Below are positions 37,841 to 52,367 of a stretch of DNA of 64,000 bases, piece after piece. A model generated the notes under the pieces. That model was given only the letters and a program-made list of their open reading frames with translations, was not told the DNA's origin and did no database searches. Position 1 is the stretch's first letter; each line of letters starts with the position of its first letter. The stretch is from Monosporascus cannonballus (taxonomy: Eukaryota; Ascomycota; Sordariomycetes; Xylariales): assembly GCA_004154925.1 (NCBI GenBank), contig QJNS01000341.1, positions 1 through 64,000 on the forward strand, read 5' to 3'. The position numbers and the translations under genes were made by a program.

Positions 37841-38028
37841 TATGATAGGGCTACATAGAACCTTATTATAGAGTACCAGACAAACGCCGGTACGAAGCAG
37901 CACTAGCGCAGCGCCTTATATGCGAACACACATAACTGTATTTTTATCTTTCCTTTTTTTTCTCTTTAGCTAAAAAATAAATTCTTATTGACAACTGATT
38001 ATAGACCGCTCAGGTGAAACCTTTTACA
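37841..38028 (+). repeat. Element E 3' LTR
   Basis: 188 bp, TATGATAGGG...CTTTTACA, pairs with 24312-24498 and is followed by ACTGT (38029-38033). Confidence 0.9.
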
Positions 38029-38033
38029 ACTGT

Positions 38034-39940
38034 TATTAAATAATATGTAAATTACGTTAAAAGCCCTATTTTAGCTTTAAGCCGTTCTTTTTGTTATATA
38101 TCTTGATAACGTTAAAAATCTAAACTTTTATAATTATCGTTTCGTAATTTCGTAATAAAACTTAATGTTTTTTATAATTAAGAATTATGGTAATAATACC
38201 GAAAACGCGCTAATAATAACAGAAATAATTTATCGCTTTGGTTATTTTTTTCGTAATTCTTAATTGCCGTAATTAATACCGTATTAAAATATATATTAAT
38301 AATTAAACGGGTTTCAAATATGTATTTATAATATTACGTTTTCCAAATAATTATTTTTGAAAAATCATAAGGAGAAATAAAAATACATATTATGCGTTAC
38401 GTAATTAACTGCTAATAAATATAACGTTAAAAATATTACGAATTTCGATAATCGAAAGAATAATTATTATTTTTTATATTAAAGCTTCAAGTTTTTCCGT
38501 TTAAGTAATTTTAGATCGTTTTATAAAAAAATAATATTATTATTTATTACGTGTTTCACGATATCCTAAATACTTTTATAATATTAACACGTATTATTAT
38601 TAAACGTATTAATAATAGTTTTTATTAGAAAATCTTAAGTAATGGGAAATTTCTTTTATTAATTTAAAAATATAATAAAAATATATAATAATATTTATTT
38701 TAAAATCCGATTTAAAAATAATGTTTTTAAACAAAAAATATAAAGAAATTATAAAAACAGTTATTAATAAATATAATAATTACTTATAATTTCGATAAAA
38801 GATTTCCTTATATATTAACAAATTAAAAAGACTTTATAAATAATATTAAAATATTTAATAACGTAATGAATTATAATAATTTTATTACTCTTATAAATAA
38901 ATGTATGTGTAAAATTTTTAAATGCCTTATCGGCAAGTAAATCCTTATTGCGTATTACGGAATATAATATTACTTTTAAAAATTAACGTAAGCTTAATTA
39001 AAGTTACGTACGCCGGAAAACCTATATAATCTAAAGTATGCGTAATTACGGAATGCGATCGAAAAAGCTTTCGGCAAATAAAAACGTATTTTTAATATTT
39101 TCGAAGAAAGTCTTTTTTATATAAATATTAATACGATAATTAAAGCGATTTACGTTAAGGCTAACTTTTATAATTTCTTACTAAATTACGACAAAATCGA
39201 CCTTAACGAACCCGTAAAACTGGGTAAAAAAGCTTATATTAACGATAAAAAAATCAAGCAAATACTTTCTCGCACGCAAACAAAATAAGGTAATACATAT
39301 TCTCTGATTACGAAATATCGTAATAAAATTGCAAAAAGGGTATAAGAGACATATTAAAAAAATTCAAGAAAAATTAAAAGCGAAAATAATTTATAAAAAC
39401 GTTATTATTAGTTTTATTATTATTATAAAAGAAGCTCAATAATAAGGCGTAATAAATTAATTATAATTTTCGACAATAAATACAAAATATTTTTTCAGTT
39501 ATTCTTATTAATAATTTGGAAATTTCTAAAACCAAATTCTCTTTATTTTAAATGGGAATTTCACATTTTTAAAAAGGGATAACTTCTTATATTACATTTT
39601 AACAAAATATATTAATACAGAAAAACTTATTCCTAAATTTTTTTTTCTATATTATTGTTCTTTAATTATTTTTATCACTTTCATAGCTTTTAATATTTTA
39701 ATACTTTCAGCATTTTGATACCTTTATAACTCCATATCCGTATTATTTCTGTTATTTTCATTATTTTCCGTACTTAAGAAACTTATAATACCTTTATTAT
39801 TATCTTAAGGTTTTTTTTTTTTGCTACGCGCGTAATTTGTGCAGCCTGCATCCCTAGTTCCTTCGAAGCTTCTAAATCACTAAAACCTTAAATTATCGTT
39901 TAAGCCAAAAAACATAATGGCGAGACGTTGCCTTATCGTG
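38034..39940 (+). pseudogene. F2 Harbinger transposase remnant (middle piece of F2)
   Basis: Aligns in reverse with F1 21900-23760. On the + strand, IAYYGI-stop-YYF at about 38951-38995 corresponds to the PYRGxRYH block, and LYNLKYA-stop-LRNAIEKAFG at about 39021-39075 to the block with the catalytic Glu. Stops differ from those in F1, showing independent RIP. From about 39820 the sequence matches the second open frame of F1, until homology ends near 39940, where insertion H begins. Confidence 0.8.
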
Positions 39941-42900
39941 ATCAGGACCCCATTGTGGAGGTTGTGGCTGCGCCTGCGGCGCAGTAGCCGTAGCTACAGC
40001 TATAGCTTTTGATCAAGAAGTATCTATTAGGGGTCCAATATATTAGCTAAATTACCTTAGGAATAATACTTACAAAAACAATAAAACCTCTAAAATAAAA
40101 CCTAATAGCAAGTTATAATTATTTCGTTCTGTTTAATGCGCTTTTATATAAATCCGCAAAATTTATTAATATCAATTTTGGTAATATATGTTAATTACGA
40201 AATTCCCAGCATTATAACTTATTTCATTTAATGCAAAATTAAAATCTTTATTTTTTAATATAATAAGAATTCTGATTAATACGAGATAAAAATTATTATA
40301 ATAAAAAAATAACCTAAAATCCCGATTTATATATATTATAACTTTTTATTCCTTTTAAGTTAATATAATAATAATATAATCTTATAAGCTAAAATAATAA
40401 TATATAAAGTTTAAAATCGTCCGTAATAAATCTTAAAATATTTTTTTTCTTAATTAATTAAATACGGGTAATATATTCGAAAATTTAGAATAAATACCTT
40501 AAATCTTCGAATACTTAATTTTCCAAAATAAAGCGTTTATTTCTATCTAATACCTTTAACTGTTTTTTGCCAATATAAACGTAATTAACCTATATATTAA
40601 TATTATATATACGGCCGATAACCTTGTAAAAGCTTTACGTTATCGGTTTATTCGCCTTATATTAAACGTTATATTTAATAAATAAAGCTATATTTTACGG
40701 AAAAAATAAATTAATATAATATATAATCTGGTTTTCGGAACATTTAATATTTTTTTCATTATTTAGATAAACATTAAAAAATCTTTAATTATTTATGTTT
40801 TTTATTAATAATAAATTTAATTACTATTCAAATTAAATTATTAAATAAGTTAATAAAAAAATAATAAGTTTTTATATTATTAGTTTTATATTTTAATTTT
40901 ATTTTAATATTTGTAGATATAAAAAAATTAATTTAAAGATATTTAATTATATAATTATCGGATAATATAATTTTATTATTTTTAATTTTAAATAAAAATC
41001 GAATAATTAATTTCAAAATATTATATAAATTTTTATTTTCGAATAACAATATAATTTAATTATTAACGGAATATATTTATTATTAAAATAAAAAGATTTC
41101 CGGCTTAAATATATTAATATTTATAATTTGCATTTTATTTTCCTTATTTATATATATTAATTTGCGAATATAATAACTGTTAGAAATATTATAAAAAGAA
41201 ATTACGAAATATAACGGTTTTCGTTAAAGCGGCGGCTTAAGTTAATATGATTAAAAGGCGGAAATCCGGCATTTTAATATTAATTATTACGAAATTAATA
41301 TTATTATTTTTTTAATAATTTACAATTAACATTCGAATTAAGGATATTTAAATTTCTTATTAATTAATATATCCACATTATTACATAATATCTTCTTAAT
41401 TTAATTTAATAATTTGAATTTTATTATTAAAATTATTATTTATGTTAATAATAAGGCGAAAATTATAGATATCTGTAATTATTTAATTAGGATTATGATA
41501 AACCGGGAATATTTATTAAAAGTTATAAAAAAGAATTATTAAACTTTATAATTCCAAAATACTTTACGGAAATTAAGTTTACATATATAATAACTTAAAA
41601 TAATCTGATAATTTTATTCGTATCGTTATATTTAATATTATTTATAAACTAAGTATAAATATTCCGCATATTAATTAAATAATATAATAAATTATACCGT
41701 AAACCTTGCGATTAAAAAATTATAATAATAATTCGATTAAACGATTTATAATTATAAGCGATTAAATATAATTATTTATAAATAAATTATATTCTTTGTA
41801 TTTTATTAAGTATTCGATAAATATAAAATTAAGTTATGTATTTAAAAGAAATTAAAATAATAAAAACGATTTAAATCCGGCAAATTAAAAATAATATTAT
41901 TTATAAAAACATAAAAGTTATAATAAAAAGTAACGTAACGGATTTAAATAATAATAAAAATAATATATAATTTATTACGAATAATTTCGTTTAAAACAAA
42001 ATAATTATCGAATTTTAATCTCAACCTTTGGACGGTTAAGATATTATCCGTAAATCTTCGAAATAAAATAATTTTAATCTGCGGTACCGGATAAAAATAA
42101 AATTTTAATAATACGTATTATGTAACGGCAAATATATACGTAAGACAATTTTAATATATTTAAAAAAAGAAATTATTATATTAAAAAAGGATTATAATAA
42201 CTTAAATCCGTCTGGATTTTGTTATAATATATATGCTTAATTTTTTTATATATTCAAGCTTTTAAATTTAAAATTGTTTACGTAAAAAGAAATAAATGCC
42301 GGTTCGGTAAAGGCGGTTATTTAGGAAATAATAAAATCCTAATATAAACGACGGGCGAACGAAATATTTTGTGCGCGGTCGTTTCCGTTTAGCGGTAAAA
42401 AGAGAAAATGAATATTTATTTTTATTAAATTTAAACGGTTTTTATTTAATAAGTTGTTGAATAAATTAAATGAAATTTAAGATTTATATTTAATTTAAAA
42501 AATAAATTAATTAATTAATGCGGTTCCCGGTTTCGATAAATAATAATATTAAAATATTTTAAAGAATCGTTTACTTTTTGCGTTATATATAATATACGAA
42601 AAAATTATATTTTCGATTTTATAAAAAATATAAATAATTTTCTGTAAACGGTAAAATTCGTTTAATTAAAAGTAACGGCGCCATATCTTTATATTATAAA
42701 CCGATTTATATAGGTTAAGGATTATTATTACGTTATAAACTTAATAACTATTGGAAACAAATTATAAAGCCGCCTTAAGTTGCATTTTATCCTAATTAAA
42801 GTATACCGTATACGATCGTTCGATTTAAATTAATAATTAACCATTTAACAGTAATTTTAATAATTTAAATATTAAACCGGCATATAGTTTATACGTTTTT

Positions 42901-45900
42901 GCGATTTTAAATCGCAATTTCGGTTATAATAATACATATATTTATAGGCGTAATTTATAATGTATTAAATAATCCTAATTAAAAGTTTATTTCGTTCTTT
43001 TTATTTGTAACGTTAATGCAAAATTTATAGTTTTTAAATATTTTTAACCTTTTAACTTTCCTTTTATTGTCGTATTTTTATTTACATAATTCGTTTACTT
43101 TTATATCGTTACCGGAATCGCCGGCGTCGTCAAAACGTAATAATTCGTAGCCCGATATTATAAATAATATATCGGAAAAAGAAATCAAAATAATAATTTT
43201 TGTCGAAATTAAGGAGTTACCCGTTAAAAATAAATGGTACTTATCGGATAATAATATTAATAACAGATTAAAAATAATTGCAATATTAGGTTAAAAAATA
43301 AAAAACGAAATTTCGCCGGTTTTAATTAAGGCCGATAACAAAAAATACGTTTGGTTTTAGCGTAACGTTACGGTTATAAAACACAATTATTATAAATATT
43401 TACATAATATTAATTAAACTTATTTTTATATTATTTATTTATTACATTTGTTATATTTATTAATTTTTAATTTATTAAGCTTTATACGGGACATTATTTC
43501 GTTTTAATCCGGATTAATTATATGTTATAATAAATATATAATAAATTCTTTTAATTAAAAAAATTGACGGAATTTTATATTACGAGATTTAAATTATAAT
43601 TTATCGCAGTTATTAATAAATTATCCTTTTAACTTTTAGTCTTTAATTTACGATATCGAATTAAAATTTCTTAAATCTTATTTTTCGGTCTTTTTTTTCG
43701 AATTCGGTATATTAACTTTTGAAATATTTTTATTTTTTCTAACTTTTAAGATATTTTAGTTCGAGTGGAATAACTGAGATAAGTAATTAATTATACGTGT
43801 AAAAAAATAATATAAATAATATTTCGCCAATATTAAATATGTTATTTTTTTGTTATTAGTATAGTTATTTTAACGTTCGCTTTCTTTTAATATTAATTCG
43901 AAACGTTTAAAATTCCGGGTTTATAATAAATTTTTATTAATTATATTTTGTCACTTTGTTTTTTTGTAACTAAGATTAATATTTGTTGGCGTACGGTCTT
44001 GATTAGTATTTTTCGAAACCGCCCGTATATCTTATTATTGTTTTGTTAAAGATTTTGGTAATTATTTTTTTTCAAACTGGGGCTTTTTGGTTTCTTTAGT
44101 AAAAATCGACAGCCGGATTTAGCTTTTTTTTTCTTATTACGTTTTCCTTTTATCGGCGTAATTAGGTCCCCGGTTAGTTTTAAAGATTTCTTTATTTTTT
44201 CCTCGACAGGTTTTAGGCACTCCTTTATATTAAAATCTTATATAAATATAATAACAATTAAATATTCCGCATAATTACCGAAATCCGTAATATTAATACC
44301 GAATATACCGTGATACTTAAAATTTTAATTTTTATATAAAATTATTTATTCGGCAGCTAATTACGTAAAATTACGGATTTCTTTTCGTTTAATATTATAA
44401 AAATAACGTTTACATAATATATATTATAGGATATATCGCGGTTTTGTATTTTTCCTAATCGGAATTATTAAATTATTATATTTTTAATATTATTTATATT
44501 ATATAAATCGTTATAAATTATTAATTCCTAAAAACGGTTAATAGCCCGCATTATACGAGTTTTTAAAAAATATGCGCCGGTTAAATTTATAATATGGAGA
44601 ACGTTTATTTCGCGGTTTTAAAAATTTATTATTTAATAATCAGTATTATCCGTATCGATAATTTTATTATCATATATTGGTATAAGGAAAAAAACGAATA
44701 ATATTATATATTATTTAATAACCCTTTCTGGATTTGGTAAAAATAAGGTTTAAAAGATGTTGAAATATATAAATATATTTTTTATTAACTTTTTATAAGT
44801 TATATATATATAATCAAAATTTCGGAATATCTATTTAAATGGTATTTCGAAATTATTATAAATAAAATAAAAGTTAATATACATATAACGGTAAATAATT
44901 TACGTTTTTTAATATATAATAATAAAATTTACTTTATAAAAACCTTATGGTATTAAGATTTTATTAAATAATTATTTGGTTTAAAAAAGGTTTATTTTAT
45001 AAGCTGGAACAGGGCTTAAAGAAATAGTATATATAATAGAAAGTAAAGTAGAGAAAATGGCGCTGTAATTAATATAATTCGTATCGAAAATTAATTTAAG
45101 GCCGTTACGATTTTTATATATATTTTAATTTTTTGCTAAATCGCCATATATTTCTCGAATATACTTACCCTATTTTGCTTTATTAAACGGCAGTAATATT
45201 ATTTTAATAATTGCATAATATTAAATATATATAAAAAGGTATTTATAATTAGAAGATTTAATAATATTATAAGTTTACCGATATAACTTCGGCTTAATTA
45301 AGATTAAAAATATAATTAAAAAATATAAAATATGGTAAATGAGATAAAATTCGTATATTAAATAATTATTAAATATATTATTAATATAAATAAGAAATAT
45401 ATAAGGATTTATAATATACGAATAAAATTTACGGATAATTAATAAGTTATAAAAATATCATAAGGTAATATATGTAATTAAAATCAAAATATATATAAAT
45501 TTTAGGATTATATAATTATAAATATGTAAATTATTAAGTTTATACGAGTTATTAAATATAAATAAAAAACTTAACGTTATTTTTTTTATAACGAAATAAT
45601 AATATATAAGAAAAGATTTAATAACTATATATAAATTATACGAAATTTATATTTTGTTACAAATTTTATAACATAATTTATAAAATTACTTTGATTAAAT
45701 ATATATTAAACATAAGTATTATAATTATTTAATATATAATTAATATTATTTCATTAATTATAATGTTTTATAATTTTAAATATTTATTATATTTTAATAT
45801 ATAAAATTATTAATTAATTCTGTTTTTATTTAATACTCGAAATTCATATTATAATATATATCTTTATATATTTTACGATATTATAAAAGGTAAATAAAAT

Positions 45901-48900
45901 TCTTGCCGATATAATAAAAGTAATTTCCGTTATGATTTTCGATAATATACTCCGAACAAACTTAAAAAACCCTGTTCGCCCGGTTAAAGAAATTAAATTT
46001 GCTAATAATATCCTTAAAAAATAATTTGCCCTCGAAAAATAACCTATTTCCGAAAAATAACCTACCTCTAAAAAATAACCTTAAAAACGGGTAATAAAGT
46101 TTCGGACTAAAGAATAGTCGGAATAAACACTAAAATAAAAGTAATCTGCCCCTAAGGAATAACTTTAAGGCTAAATAATAAAATCCTTAATTAAAAATTA
46201 ACTGGAACCGGTATTAAAATAATTTACGATAAGTAAAAACCGATATCGTAATTCCGATTAAAGCATTTTCGTATTAATTAAATAATATTTGATTATCGTA
46301 AAATATAAGATATTTTTTATAAAAAGTATATATTATACGTAACCGATTTCAAATATTAGATATATGTTATAAAATTATATTAATATGGCGAAAAAGTAGA
46401 TAAAAATAAATAATTTATATTTTAATATAAATATTAATACGAATATATATTAATTAAAAAGGTTTTATAATTATTAAAGATTTATAAGTTTAATAATATT
46501 ACGAAAAGTTTATATTACGAATAAAACTTTTTATGACGGAAAAATCCGGTATTTATATAAGTATTAACATTAATAATATAATTCGTAATATTTTTCGTAA
46601 TAATAACCGGTAACATAAAATTTACGTTATAACGAATTATGCCGGCCTTATAAGTTAGTAAATTATTAAGTTAATTACGGATTTTCAATTAATTACAATT
46701 TTCGTAATTTAACGAAAAAATTATATAAATTACGTATTATATATATAATACAAAAAAAAGTTTATACTTTTATAAATTAGGCCGCCTAATTAGAAAATAT
46801 ATATTATATAGCTATTTTATAAATATTATAATTTACGGAATTATACGGGCAATAAATATATAAATTACGTATAAAAATGTAATAAAACATATTTATACGT
46901 AATTTCTAAATATTCGGTATTATTATATATTTTAAATAAAAACTTTTAAAAAGATTTAAAGGCAAATATTACGCCTAAAATAAATAAGATTTTGGAATGC
47001 GAAAACATAAAAAAATTATTAATATATAAATCATAATAACTTACGAAAAAAGATAAAACAAGGGGAAAAAATCTTAGAAAATATTTAAAAAATATTAATT
47101 AATAAATTAATTATAAACAAAATATATGAGTTAATTCCAAATTATACGTTATATATAGTTATAAATAATATAATATTTTTATATAACCTTACAAGAAATA
47201 AAACGTTCGAATAGAATACAATTAATTAAAATTACGTAAATTATAAATTTAATTATTTATATTAATTTCGTTAATAATTATATTATATACCGTATCGTAA
47301 AATATTATTTTTTATGTGCAGTTTTATTACCAAAGGTAAATAAGTTATATGAATATAATAATTAAGTAATTACGGTAATATATAAAATAATTCCGAAATT
47401 AATTAATTAAGATTACGTAAATAATAAAGTTATGTTAATATTAAAATTATAATATAAATATTATATTATTTATAAAAAATTATATTAACGGTTCGTTTGT
47501 GTTTAATAAATCTTTATTTTGCTTATTTGATAACGATAATAATGATAACGGCGTCCCTTAATTACAGTTATTAATTAAATTATCGATAATTTATATTATG
47601 GAATTATAATTGTTTTTCGTATATAAAATATTACGGTTATCCGAAACCAAAATATTTTTAATAAATTCGATATTAAAAGTCTTTCGGGTAATTATATTAA
47701 GATTATTTATATGTTAATTTTTACTTTTTATTATATTTAGTTAATTAAGTTTATTTATATTGTTAATAATGAATATAATATTATTAAAATTAATAAATTT
47801 AATTTTTATAGTTTTACGGCCCGCGGCTAGAATATTTTCGGAATTTTAGCTATCCTTTTAAATCCAAGACAAATATCCCTTAATAAGCTAGAAATTCCGA
47901 AGCAAAAAATGGGCGTATTTAAGGATTTCGTTACGAAAATTCCAAATAATATGGTATTTATTTTGCAAAAAAGTATAACGGGTATGGAATTTACATTATA
48001 AAGATATACGATACTTAATTAAAAACGAATTTCGGAAAAAAATAATATTAATATTATATATATTATATTTTGATTTATAAGATTTCCTAATAAACCATAA
48101 ATTATAATGTTCGCCTTTTCGATTAAATATTTTTTATGTTTTTTTAGGATTTTATTAAAATTAAATTTCGTATTAAAATCGAGTTAATAGATATTTAATT
48201 TGATATTATAAAATATAATATTTAATCGAAATAAAGCATTTTTTACCGTAATTAAATTAACCGGCCTTATAAAAATAATATCGGTATTAATTACTTAATA
48301 TAATTAACGTTATAATATTATATAATATACGAAAAATATAAATAAATTTAGTTTTTTTAAAAAAAAATAATAATAATTTCGAAATTTTTTATTAATAAAA
48401 ACGGTATCGATTAACAATTAATTATTATTTTTAATAAGATTAATAAAGTTATCGCCTTATAAAATATCGGCCGTATTAAAAATATTTCTGCTCTCGTAAT
48501 TATCTAATAAAACGGCGTTATTTGGTACGTTTTAATCAAAATTACGCCGTTAAAAAATAATATAAATAAATTGTATTTTCAAATTAAAAAATATAATATT
48601 TACGAATTATTTATTAAATTATTTATATTATTAAATAACGTATTATTAATAAATAATAATAATAAATTTTTGTCCGAAAAAATTTTATTTATTAACATAT
48701 TTTAATTAAAATTCCTTACTATTTTTTTATTTATCCGGCATAATTAAAATATTTAAAAATTACTTTATACGTAATAGATTTAAATTTGGTAACGGTGAAC
48801 CAGGAACATATATATTTTATAAATTTACTAAATTCGGTTTTCGAAAACAAATTTTCGATCGAAATATTCCGAAAAGTTTTATATACGTTAAATATTTTTA

Positions 48901-50930
48901 TTATAAATAATTTGTATCGGATATGTAATTTTTGCAGAAATAACGCAAATATACGAATATTATATATATAAAAGATAAAAAGTTTACAAAAGTAAAATTT
49001 CGATAATTTTTAATAAAATTACGTTATTTTATTTAAATATTAATAATTGGTTTTTAAAATTACTTATTTTTTTACGTTTTAATATATTATCGGATTAATA
49101 AATACGTATAAAGATAAATAGAAAATTTATTTATATATGGAATAAAATAAAAATAAAAAGAATTATTATTTTTTATTATATAAATCGGTTATTTCGGCTG
49201 AATTAGCCCATATTTTCCAAATATAACTAATTATTTTCTGGTTTTTATAAATAAAATAAAAATCTTTCGAAAACCGATAAAAGTATTTTTTTAAATTTAT
49301 ATTTTTTTAAAAAAGTTTTTAATAAATATTATAAGTATTATCGATAATATCTTTATTTTCGTTAATTATATTTAATAAATTTAAACAGTATTTATTATAC
49401 GAAATATATTTTAATTTAGAAAAGTTAAGGAAATTTTATTTATTATATTTATAAAACCTATTAATAAAAATAAAAAATAAAATACAAATGATATTAATTA
49501 TAAATTAATAAAACCTATGAAGTTATATTAGATATTATTATAATATTTTATAAAATTATTTTATTTTCTAATATTAATTAAATTAAAATATAAATTATTT
49601 TAATTTTTTAAAAAATATAATTATAATAATAAATAAAGGTAATAATAATATTTTATATAATAATATTATATCGAAACCTTATATTACTATTATAATTTTA
49701 AATATTAAAATTATTATATTAAAATATAATAACGCCTTATTATATTTAATTATAAAATATAATTTATTTTAATTGAAATGATATAATTATAAAGAAATTA
49801 ATATAATTATCTTAATTTTTTCTGTTAACCGAATTATATTTTTATTTAACGTATAATAATTTTTGTAAATATTTAATATTTTTAGTATATTAATATTATT
49901 CCGTAATAAATCCGAAAATAATAAATACTTATTTAATAAATAAAGTAAATAATTGCCGTTAATTTTAGAAATTATTTTAGCCACAATAATTAAAATTATA
50001 AAAAAATATATAAAAATATTTAAATTATTATTATTACGAAATTATGTCGTTTTTTTATTTCGTACTATACAATTATCATTTTTTCTTAAGGTATATAATT
50101 ATTTAATTTAAAAATTTAAATTAATTAAAGGTAAATATCTTTATAAAATATTAATTTTTGTTTAAAGTAATATGGATTATTTTAATTTTAAATAATATTT
50201 TTTTCTTTAAATAACGGAATTTAAATCTTTTTATAAAATCTATAAGCCTTTTATATAATATATTATAATATTTACGTATAATAAAGTTTTAATTAACCTA
50301 AATTAAAAATTCTTATTAATTTTTATATGCTAATAATTTTTTATGTTTTGTTTTTTAAAAAAGACGTTAATTAATTAATTAATTCGAACGGTTAAATTAA
50401 TAATTAGGCCTAAATAGTCGTGAAAAACCTAATTACGAATAAAAATTTTAAACCTTATATTAATCTTTTTATATTAATATTAATATTTAAAAATATACCT
50501 ATATATATTTTATTTTAAGGGAATAACCCGGTAAAATTAAAAAAATTCGGATTTATCGTGTTTTGAAAAAATAGTTAATAATATAACGGGTTCGGGCTGT
50601 AATTATTATACGTATTAAGGTTTAAAAATAATAAAAGGTTTTAAATAAAATTAAAATAATATTAATAATAAGTTATAAGAAAAATAACGGTACGTATATA
50701 TATATATATTTATAAAAATTTATTTTATTATTAAATTATTACGAATTTTCGTTTTTTTGAAAAAATAAATATATTAAACGAAACCGTTTTTACGTAATTA
50801 TAACTTAAGCCTTGTTAGCTTATTACGGGGATTTGGGATTTGATTGGTTAATATTTAGCGTTATGGAGCGGTACTTGAATGACTTTGAAGAAATTGGGAA
50901 AACGAACCAGGGAGGCCTGAGCTAGCTGAG
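39940..50930. mobile_element. H: unidentified AT-rich insertion of about 11 kb in F2
   Basis: Homology to Harbinger F1 stops near 39940 and resumes near 50930 at the next position, so about 11 kb was inserted. The ends (39940-40050 and about 50815-50930) keep normal GC; the interior is the most AT-rich DNA of the window, with no frame over about 65 codons. No reverse transcriptase, integrase, LTR pair or transposase block was recognised. Possible coding traces, such as a Lys-rich minus-strand stretch near 44080-44230, do not point to a family. A large DNA transposon or a stack of smaller insertions would both fit. Boundaries are good to about 15 bp. Confidence 0.55.
39968..39984. repeat. Perfect GC-rich hairpin near the left end of H
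   Basis: CTGCGCC-TGC-GGCGCAG, 7-bp stem and 3-nt loop, about 30 bp inside the left boundary of insertion H. More short palindromic sequence (TAGCCGTAGCTA and similar) follows to 40010. Terminal hairpins occur in some transposons, but the remaining end signals of Helitrons were not found. Confidence 0.6.
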
Positions 50931-52367
50931 GTAAGCGAAACGGTCGTTACGCGCCCAAACCTAAACGACGTAAAATAACGTATTATCTTTAAATTAATCG
51001 GTATAAATACTGTTAAAAATTTTAAAACTTAGCTTCATATTTAATCTCGTACTTTAAGTTCATTTTTTATTACGAATTAACGCTTTAACGACTTATTTAA
51101 AGCCCTTTTTTACCTGCTAATTACTATATTTCTTAAGCTTTTTATTTTTGCGTTACGTTTCCGAATTATTAGTAAAGCGCTTACGAAAACAGGCGCGTAC
51201 TTATTGCAAAGCATTATTATTAACGAAAATAACTTCGGCCTTTTTAATAGAACTATCCTTTTTTTCGCCGGCAGCCGATTTCTGTAAAAAAGCCTATAAT
51301 ACCTTTTAAACGAAAATAGTGCTAGCTTCCCTTTTAAAGCCAACATTTAATTCGTTTTTAGCCTTAATAAAAAGCTCAAATACGGCTTTATAAAGTTTAA
51401 TGTATTTCAAGGCTTTATACTAGAAAACTTGTATTTTGTAGTAGGCCTAAATAACGGTTAATTATTACCTAATAGTTTAATATAAAAAATATTATTAACT
51501 TTTAAGTAACTTTTTTAAATTTCGAACTTAGCTGTAAAAATTTATAAAGTTTTATCCTAAGCGAAACCACTTACTTTTTTTAATACAAATTATATTTAGG
51601 TTTTTTTCTAAAAATAATTATATTTATTTTTATTCACCTTTTCGTTATAAAAATTCTTTATACGTTTAATTTATTAGTTACGGCTTAATAGCCGCATTTT
51701 TTAATCCTATAATTCGAAATATTAAATCCTTTATTAATTTATTTCTGATATAACTTAAAAAGTATTATTATTTTATACAAAGTTTATAAATAACACGTAT
51801 ATAACTAACTGCTGCTTTTGGTTAAATTCAGTCTCTAACTTATTTAGGAAAATTTCGAATCGATAAAAATCTTAGCAGTTTCAGTATAATGCTATCGAAT
51901 ACTAATAGTAATCGATAAGCTCGAAAAACTTTTTATCCGAACTTACGTTAATAAAATAATAATTATATTAGGAATAAGGTATAGCTCTTCTTACGATAAC
52001 TTCGAAAACTAAAAGATTTTAATATTAATTGTTAATTTTATATAGGAAATTAAGCTACCTTATAAATGTTATTCAATATCTTTTGTTTTCCGAACAAATC
52101 GACGCCCTTTCAATTAATATATTTTCGATTCCTTTTCGAATACGTGATAAATAAAGGTGTTAATACTATATATCAAGAAACGGTAACAATTCAGCTACAT
52201 CACGAAACAACAGGGCTAATTAGAACCGAAGTCCATTCGTTAAAATCAGCCGACTAAAGCCAAATTCAAAACAGTGGAGAATTCAGCGTCAGCAGTTCCA
52301 CTTCTGTCTTGCTGATTGACAGGGTTGGCACGGGCCATAAGAATCAGATTCTGAAAGTTTACGAACT
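50930..52367 (-). pseudogene. F2 second open frame remnant and right end (right piece of F2)
   Basis: Aligns in reverse with F1 20507-21890. The open piece 51110-51346 (minus strand) includes RNRLPAKKRIVLLKRPK, the counterpart of the F1 protein. 52190-52367 has normal GC and matches the GC-normal right flank of the F1 frame almost base for base (CAAATTCAAAACAGTGGAG and neighbours). It ends with the inverted repeat CTGAAAGTTTACGAACT at 52351-52367. Confidence 0.7.

Larger units (their letters stand above)
24312..38028 (+). mobile_element. Element E: Gypsy chromovirus with short LTRs, inserted in F2 and carrying D
   Basis: LTRs of 187-188 bp (24312-24498, 37841-38028) and the duplication ACTGT define it. 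Without element D it is about 6.9 kb. On the + strand it shows gag (before and after D), reverse transcriptase, integrase and a chromodomain, then a 1.4-kb tract of unknown content before the 3' LTR. The LTRs and pol sequence are unlike those of A-D (YIDD-type active site, CVDYRAL-type core), so it is a separate Gypsy family. It is older than D, which sits in its gag region, and younger than F2. Confidence 0.92.
24108..52367 (+). mobile_element. F2: second PIF/Harbinger copy, interrupted by elements E (with D inside) and H
   Basis: Reconstructed as 24108-24311, then about 38034-39940, then about 50930-52367, together about 3.55 kb, close to the 3.45 kb of F1. Each piece aligns, in the reverse sense, with the matching part of F1: the left end with 23765-23956, the middle with 21900-23760, the right piece with 20507-21890. 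Terminal repeats are AGTTCGGGAACTTTTAG (24108-24124) and CTGAAAGTTTACGAACT (52351-52367), agreeing with each other at 14 of 17 positions. The right end lies about 740 bp upstream of the purine permease gene. Confidence 0.8.

Noticed and set aside
39940..50930. H as a Helitron
   Set aside because: A hairpin is present near the left end, but the TC start, the CTRR end and an A/T insertion site could not be placed together.
1..52000. AT-rich sequence as mitochondrial DNA
   Set aside because: It has Gypsy LTRs with exact target duplications, CpG retention and RIP-type stops; no mitochondrial genes or tRNAs are seen.
50930..52367. A third, separate Harbinger copy
   Set aside because: It supplies exactly the part of F2 missing after 39940 and ends in the matching inverted repeat, so it is the same element split by H.
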